From the NCBI GenBank assembly GCA_030602715.1, contig JAUVZD010000002.1, forward strand, positions 1 through 64,000: a stretch of DNA of 64,000 nt, read 5' to 3'. The notes beneath the pieces are model-generated. The model was not told where the DNA came from. It saw only the letters and a list, made by a program, of their open reading frames with translations, and did not search any database. This stretch comes from Candidatus Coatesiibacteriota bacterium. GTDB taxonomy: Bacteria > RBG-13-66-14 > B26-G2 > JAUVZD01. A program made the translations under genes and the position numbers. Shown piece after piece: positions 59,820 through 64,000 of the stretch; positions within the stretch are counted from its first letter, which is position 1; each line of letters begins with the position of its first letter.

Positions 59820-60114
59820 ATGTCTGAGAAGGTAGATCTATTCGTATGAGGAAGGATACTCCATCCAGGAGACCCAACTGGCGATAGACTGCCTCTTTCA
59901 AGAGGCGTGGAGGGTGGTGGCTGAGAAATCCCCACCTGATGAGGTTGTATCCAACCTGTGGCGGGTGGCTCAGACCGTCGGTTGGGCAAAGGATGAACTT
60001 GCCCAAGTATATCTACCCCATTCTCAAGAGGTGGAAAGAAAGCTCGCTGACCTGTCCCCCCGCTTTGAGGGATACTTGGAGGCAAAACAAGAGGCGGAAA
60101 AGGATAAGGAGTAA
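59820..60114 (+). pseudogene. Small helical protein with an apparent frameshift
   Basis: Two overlapping frames make one sensible sequence. An ATG at 59820 gives MSEKVDLFV then TGA; the next frame, open after a TAG, gives YEEGYSIQETQLAIDCLFQE then AWRVVAEKSPPDEVVSNLWR..., ending EGYLEAKQEAEKDKE and TAA. A one-base difference around 59838-59847 would join them into about 97 residues. It starts in the leader of the TPR gene, whose ATG is five bases after its stop. It may be a real frameshift mutation, a sequencing error, or a GTG-initiated (59914) 66-residue protein. Family unknown. Confidence 0.45.
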
Positions 60115-60119
60115 GAATA

Positions 60120-60914
60120 ATGGCTGAAGCCCCTGGCAGAAAGAAGAAGGGCAAAAAGGGCGAAATTTCGAAATGCGAGAAATGCCAGACAGTCATAGAT
60201 GAGGAGATGAACTACTGTCCCCATTGTGGGATGTGCCTGATGCCCCACGACCATGAATATCATCTTGAAAGGGGGCTAATATGCCAGATGCACGGTGAAC
60301 TGGACGAAGCCATCGCCAAATTCAAGCTGGCGGTCTTGATAAACCCCCAGCTTGCCGAAATCTATGTCCAACTGGGGGAAGTGTTATACCACACCGGGGA
60401 CATGGATGAGTCCATATATCACATGCATCAGGCGGTCAAGCTGGACCCCAGGTGTGCCCAGGCATTCTACTATCTGGGACTGGCGCACTACCGCAAGGCG
60501 ATGCTTGAGCGGGCGGCCCACTTCTTTGAAAAGACTATGGAAATAAACGACGAGATGGAGACCGCCTACTACTGGTTGGGCATTGTCAACTATCAACTGG
60601 GGAAGCTTTCCCAGTCCAAGGAATGTCTGGAGACCCTGATAGAGCGAAACCCCGGCTTCACCATCGCCTACTACCATCTGGGTCTCACCTGCTCTCGCCT
60701 GGGGGAGAACGAAAAGACGGTGCTCTACTGCAAAAAGGTCCTGGAGAAGGACCAGGAGAGCGCTCAAGCCTACTATCTATTAGGGGAGGCGTATTACAGG
60801 CTCTACGAGATAGACAATGCGATACACGCCCTGAGGAAAGCCCTGAAGATAGACCCCAAGGACCATAAGGCGGAAGCTCTACTTGCCATGCTGACCGAAG
60901 AACACGAAATCTGA
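60120..60914 (+). CDS. Zinc-ribbon TPR protein
   Basis: 264 residues. A lysine-rich start (PGRKKKGKKGEIS) is followed by a zinc ribbon (KCEKCQTVIDEEMNYCPHCG, residues about 18-37) and then at least six TPR units covering residues 50-255 (for example LERGLICQMHGELDEAIAKF, YVQLGEVLYHTGDMDESIYH, YYLGLAHYRKAMLERAAHFF, YYLLGEAYYRLYEIDNAIHA). No signal peptide, so cytoplasmic. The gene lies between the citrate-synthase-like and aconitase genes on one strand; a role as scaffold for TCA enzymes or in their regulation is possible but unproven. Confidence 0.8.
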   Translation: MAEAPGRKKKGKKGEISKCEKCQTVIDEEMNYCPHCGMCLMPHDHEYHLERGLICQMHGELDEAIAKFKLAVLINPQLAEIYVQLGEVLYHTGDMDESIYHMHQAVKLDPRCAQAFYYLGLAHYRKAMLERAAHFFEKTMEINDEMETAYYWLGIVNYQLGKLSQSKECLETLIERNPGFTIAYYHLGLTCSRLGENEKTVLYCKKVLEKDQESAQAYYLLGEAYYRLYEIDNAIHALRKALKIDPKDHKAEALLAMLTEEHEI

Positions 60915-60929
60915 TGAGGGAGAGTTTTG

Positions 60930-62873
60930 ATGGGCAACAATGTTACCCAGAAGATTCTGAATAACCACCTTGTCGCCGGGGAGCTCTCCCCCGGCAAGCC
61001 GATAACCATCAAGATAGACCAGACCCTGACCCAGGACGCCACCGGCACAATGGCTTATCTGCAGTTTGAGACCCTGGGAATCTCCCGACCCAAGGTCTCG
61101 TTAGCGGTCAGCTATATAGACCACAACATGCTCCAGGACGGCTTTGAAAACCCCGACGACCATCGTTATCTTTCCTCCATCGCCGAACGCTACGGCATCT
61201 TCCTCTCCCGACCGGGAAACGGCATCTGCCACCAGGTGCACCTGGAGCGATTCGGGGAGCCGGGAAGGACCCTGGTCGGCTCCGACAGCCACACTCCCAC
61301 CGCCGGCGGACTGGGCATGTTCGCCGTAGGCGTGGGGGGGCTGGATGTCGCCGTCTCCATGGCTGGAAAGCCTTTCCACCTGACCTGTCCCAGAGTTATG
61401 CGGATAAATTTGACCGGAAAACTGCCGGACTGGGTAAGCGCCAAGGATGTCATCCTCAAGGTGCTCTCCATTTTATCCTCCAAGGGCAATGTGGGTTGGG
61501 TGCTGGAATACGGCGGGGATGGAATAAATACACTCTCCGTCCCGGAGAGGGCTACCATCACCAATATGGGAGCGGAAACCGGGGTCACCACCTCCCTCTT
61601 TCCCTCAGACGAGCTGACCCGCAAATTTCTGAAGGCTCAAGGGCGGGAGCGGGTGTGGCAGGAGCTTCTACCGGACACCGACGCTGAATATGAACGCACT
61701 ATTGATATAAACATGAGCGACCTGGTCCCGCTCATCTCCCAGCCCCACAACCCGGATAAAGTGGTCCCTGTGGAGGAGATAGCCGGGCTTGCGGTGGACC
61801 AGGTGTGCATCGGCTCCTGCACCAACTCCAGCTACAAGGACCTGGCTACGGCGGCAGCGATACTGCGGGGAAAGACCGTCCACCCCCGCCTGAGTCTGGC
61901 GGTAGCCCCCGGCTCACGGCAGGTGTTGCAAATGATAAGCAAGGACGGCATTCTCGCCGACCTGATCGCCAGTGGAGCCCGCATCATGGAGTCCTCCTGC
62001 GGGTTCTGCATAGGCAACGGTCAGGCTCCGCCCACCGACGGGGTCAGCTTGCGCACCTCCAACAGAAACTTCAAGGGGCGAAGCGGCACCCCCTCGGCGA
62101 AGCTGTATCTATGTAGCCCGGAAGTCGCCGCAACGGCGGCGATAACCGGAGAGGTCACCGACCCCCGCACGCTGGGCATCCCTTACCCCGGAATTGAGAT
62201 GCCGGAAAAATTCGCAATTGACGACTCCATGATAGTTCCCCCCCAGCCGGAAAAGGAGACCGCCAAGGTGAAGATTATCCGCGGTCCCAACATCGGCGAG
62301 CCACCGAAAAACGACCCCCTGCCGTCAAGTTTCTTCGCCCGGGTTGCCATCGTGGTGGGCGACAAGATAACCACCGACCACATCGTGCGTGCCGGTCCAC
62401 GACTGAAGTTCCGCTCCAACATAGAGAAATACTCCCGGTTCGTCTTTGAAGAGATTGACCCGGAGTTTGATAAAAAATGCAAGAGGAACCGCTCCGATGG
62501 CTTCTTCAATATCATCGTCGCCGGCGAGTCCTACGGTCAGGGCTCCAGCCGGGAGCACGCCGCCATCTGCCCCATGCATCTAGGGGTAAAAGCGGTGCTG
62601 GCGGTGTCCATAGAACGCATCCACACCTCCAACCTGATAAACTTCGGCATTCTCCCCCTCTTCTTCAGCGAGGGTGTGAAGCCCAAGGACCTTTCTATGG
62701 ACGAGGAGTTGGAATTTTCCGACATCGTGGAAAATCTCAGGGAAGGCAAGGATATAGAAGTCAAGCGCAAGAGCGGAGGAAAGCTCACCCTAACCTACGA
62801 CCTGTCAGAGCGCCAGAGGGAGATAATCATCGCCGGTGGTCTCCTAAACTACATCCGCCGGGGCGGAGAGTGA
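60930..62873 (+). CDS. Aconitate hydratase
   Basis: 647 residues from the ATG at 60930 (GGGAGAG upstream; a TTG one codon earlier is open). Aconitase motifs: VGSDSHTPTAGGLGMFAVGV then GGLDVA, cluster cysteines C297 (in CIGSCTNSSYKDLA) and C357/C360 (in SSCGFCIGNGQAPP), and in the swivel domain GESYGQGSSREHAAICPMHL. The single chain with N-terminal cluster domains and C-terminal swivel, and the rather short length, resemble the mitochondrial/AcnA-like bacterial type of anaerobes. It isomerises citrate to isocitrate. Directly followed by isocitrate dehydrogenase. Confidence 0.96.
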   Translation: MGNNVTQKILNNHLVAGELSPGKPITIKIDQTLTQDATGTMAYLQFETLGISRPKVSLAVSYIDHNMLQDGFENPDDHRYLSSIAERYGIFLSRPGNGICHQVHLERFGEPGRTLVGSDSHTPTAGGLGMFAVGVGGLDVAVSMAGKPFHLTCPRVMRINLTGKLPDWVSAKDVILKVLSILSSKGNVGWVLEYGGDGINTLSVPERATITNMGAETGVTTSLFPSDELTRKFLKAQGRERVWQELLPDTDAEYERTIDINMSDLVPLISQPHNPDKVVPVEEIAGLAVDQVCIGSCTNSSYKDLATAAAILRGKTVHPRLSLAVAPGSRQVLQMISKDGILADLIASGARIMESSCGFCIGNGQAPPTDGVSLRTSNRNFKGRSGTPSAKLYLCSPEVAATAAITGEVTDPRTLGIPYPGIEMPEKFAIDDSMIVPPQPEKETAKVKIIRGPNIGEPPKNDPLPSSFFARVAIVVGDKITTDHIVRAGPRLKFRSNIEKYSRFVFEEIDPEFDKKCKRNRSDGFFNIIVAGESYGQGSSREHAAICPMHLGVKAVLAVSIERIHTSNLINFGILPLFFSEGVKPKDLSMDEELEFSDIVENLREGKDIEVKRKSGGKLTLTYDLSERQREIIIAGGLLNYIRRGGE

Positions 62874-62935
62874 ATTAGCTAAGAGAGCAAGCAAATTTTT
62901 AGATATAATCCCAGAAACTGCAATCGGAGGATGCG

Positions 62936-64000
62936 ATGTTTGACAAGCTCATCCCCCCTTCTGAGGGCACACTCATCACCGTTAAAGACGACAAGTTGAC
63001 AGTTCCCGACGACCCCATCATCCCCTTCATTGAGGGAGACGGCATCGGGGTGGACATCACCCCGGCCATGAAGAAGATAGTTGACTCCGCGGTGAAAAAG
63101 ACCTACGGCGGTAAAAGGCGCATCGTGTGGTTTGAGATATTTGCCGGGGACAAGGCGGTCGCTAAATACGGCCAGGGGCAGTGGCTCCCCGAGGACACCA
63201 AGAAAGCCATCGCCCACTACATCGTGGCTATAAAAGGTCCCCTGACCACCCCGGTGGGCGGGGGAATCCGCAGTCTCAATGTTACTCTGCGCCAAACCCT
63301 CAACCTCTATGCCTGCGTGCGCCCGATCAAGTGGATTCCCGGCGTGCCCAGCCCGGTCAAAGCACCGGAGAAGCTGAATGTGGTCATCTATCGTGAGAAC
63401 ACCGAGGACGTCTATGCGGGCATAGAATGGGCGGAAGGCACACCCGAAGCGCAGAAAGTAATCCATTTCCTCAACTCCCAGATGGGGACCAAGGTGCGGG
63501 AGGACTCCGGCGTGGGCATAAAGCCCATCTCCATAACCGGCACCAAGCGTCTGGTGCGCAAGGCTCTACAATTCGCCCTGGACCGCAACCGGGACTCGGT
63601 CACTTTTGTGCACAAGGGCAACATAATGAAGTTCACCGAGGGCAGCTTCCGTGACTGGGGCTATGAGCTGGCAAAGGAGGAATTTGCCGACCAATCCATA
63701 ACCGAGGCTGAGGTGTGGGATAAATATGACGGCAAACTACCCGGAGGGAAGGTGCTGGTCAAGGACCGCATCGCCGATTCCATGTTCCAGCAGGTGCTAT
63801 TGCGACCCGACGAATACTCGGTAATCGCCACCCCCAACCTCAACGGCGACTACCTCTCCGACGCCTGTGCCGCCCAGGTGGGTGGTCTGGGCATGGCTCC
63901 CGGGGGGAACATCGGCGACTATGTAGCCCTCTTTGAAGCCACCCACGGCACCGCGCCCAAATACACCGGTCAGGACAAGGTCAACCCCAGCTCGCTGGTC
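62936..64000 (+). CDS. icd: NADP-dependent isocitrate dehydrogenase (partial)
   Basis: The first 355 codons are in the window; the C-terminus (about 60 residues) is cut by the right edge. E. coli-type Icd motifs: [40 protein letters not shown] (the Ser is the position phosphorylated by AceK in enteric enzymes), [71 protein letters not shown] and [20 protein letters not shown]. It oxidises isocitrate to 2-oxoglutarate. GGAGG lies six bases before the ATG, and a TATAAT at 62904-62909 suggests an additional promoter between aconitase and icd. Confidence 0.97.
   Translation, partial: MFDKLIPPSEGTLITVKDDKLTVPDDPIIPFIEGDGIGVDITPAMKKIVDSAVKKTYGGKRRIVWFEIFAGDKAVAKYGQGQWLPEDTKKAIAHYIVAIKGPLTTPVGGGIRSLNVTLRQTLNLYACVRPIKWIPGVPSPVKAPEKLNVVIYRENTEDVYAGIEWAEGTPEAQKVIHFLNSQMGTKVREDSGVGIKPISITGTKRLVRKALQFALDRNRDSVTFVHKGNIMKFTEGSFRDWGYELAKEEFADQSITEAEVWDKYDGKLPGGKVLVKDRIADSMFQQVLLRPDEYSVIATPNLNGDYLSDACAAQVGGLGMAPGGNIGDYVALFEATHGTAPKYTGQDKVNPSSLV

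Overview
The window reads as a chromosomal piece from an uncultured Gram-negative bacterium, probably a candidate phylum near the FCB group (WOR-3/Stahlbacteria-, Coatesbacteria- or Fermentibacteria-like). This is inference. It rests on secreted proteins ending in FlgD-Ig/type IX-like C-terminal domains (left edge and 53832-56486), a porin-like outer-membrane protein, many secreted TPR proteins, a four-subunit pyruvate:ferredoxin oxidoreductase, a probable Re-type citrate synthase, and a conserved cluster around a DUF6754-type protein. Most genes look mid-50s percent GC. Two clearly AT-richer islands (about 6.3-8.75 kb and 23.3-26.8 kb) carry defence-type genes and look acquired.

Left third (1-19.4 kb): a truncated secreted seven-repeat propeller protein; an MFS transporter and a radical SAM/DUF2344 fusion; a GC-rich ferredoxin remnant; an AT-rich island with an AbiGi-like protein, a FlgT-C-like protein, a membrane protein and a 54-residue Cys4 protein; a full ECF vitamin/metal transporter (S, fused A-A', T); an IscU-like scaffold overlapping thiS, then thiG and a thiE-like gene; a lipoprotein, a beta-helix protein, a zinc-ribbon coiled-coil protein and a TolB/TPR protein.

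Middle (19.5-37.6 kb): a five-gene minus-strand membrane cluster that includes a DUF6754-like protein; an AT-rich restriction island (DUF4145, a stub ORF, a one-chain nuclease-methylase-specificity protein); a minus-strand run of M16 protease, periplasmic/membrane protein, dolichol/phytol-kinase-like enzyme, pseudopilin-like protein with zinc box, and zinc box-Yip1 protein; a VTT/DedA-like protein; a NifX-like protein; and the porGDAB operon.

Right third (37.6-64 kb): hsp20-dnaK followed by a tandem duplication of the dnaK 3' tail plus a signal-peptide/zinc-ribbon membrane protein; two paralogous TPR proteins built of exact 40-residue repeats; secreted, cyclophilin, GNAT, isocitrate/isopropylmalate dehydrogenase-like, outer-membrane, UMF1-type MFS, cytochrome c, glycosyltransferase-like and gingipain-like genes; tRNA-Gly(GCC); an Ldh2-type dehydrogenase; and a plus-strand run of Re-citrate-synthase-like protein, zinc-ribbon TPR protein, aconitase and NADP-type isocitrate dehydrogenase (cut by the window edge). 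Together with pyruvate:ferredoxin oxidoreductase these would connect pyruvate/acetyl-CoA to 2-oxoglutarate.

No rRNA, CRISPR array or IS transposase was seen. The strongest candidates for something undescribed are the DUF6754-associated membrane cluster, the dnaK-tail/zinc-ribbon tandem repeat, and the AT-rich AbiGi-like island.
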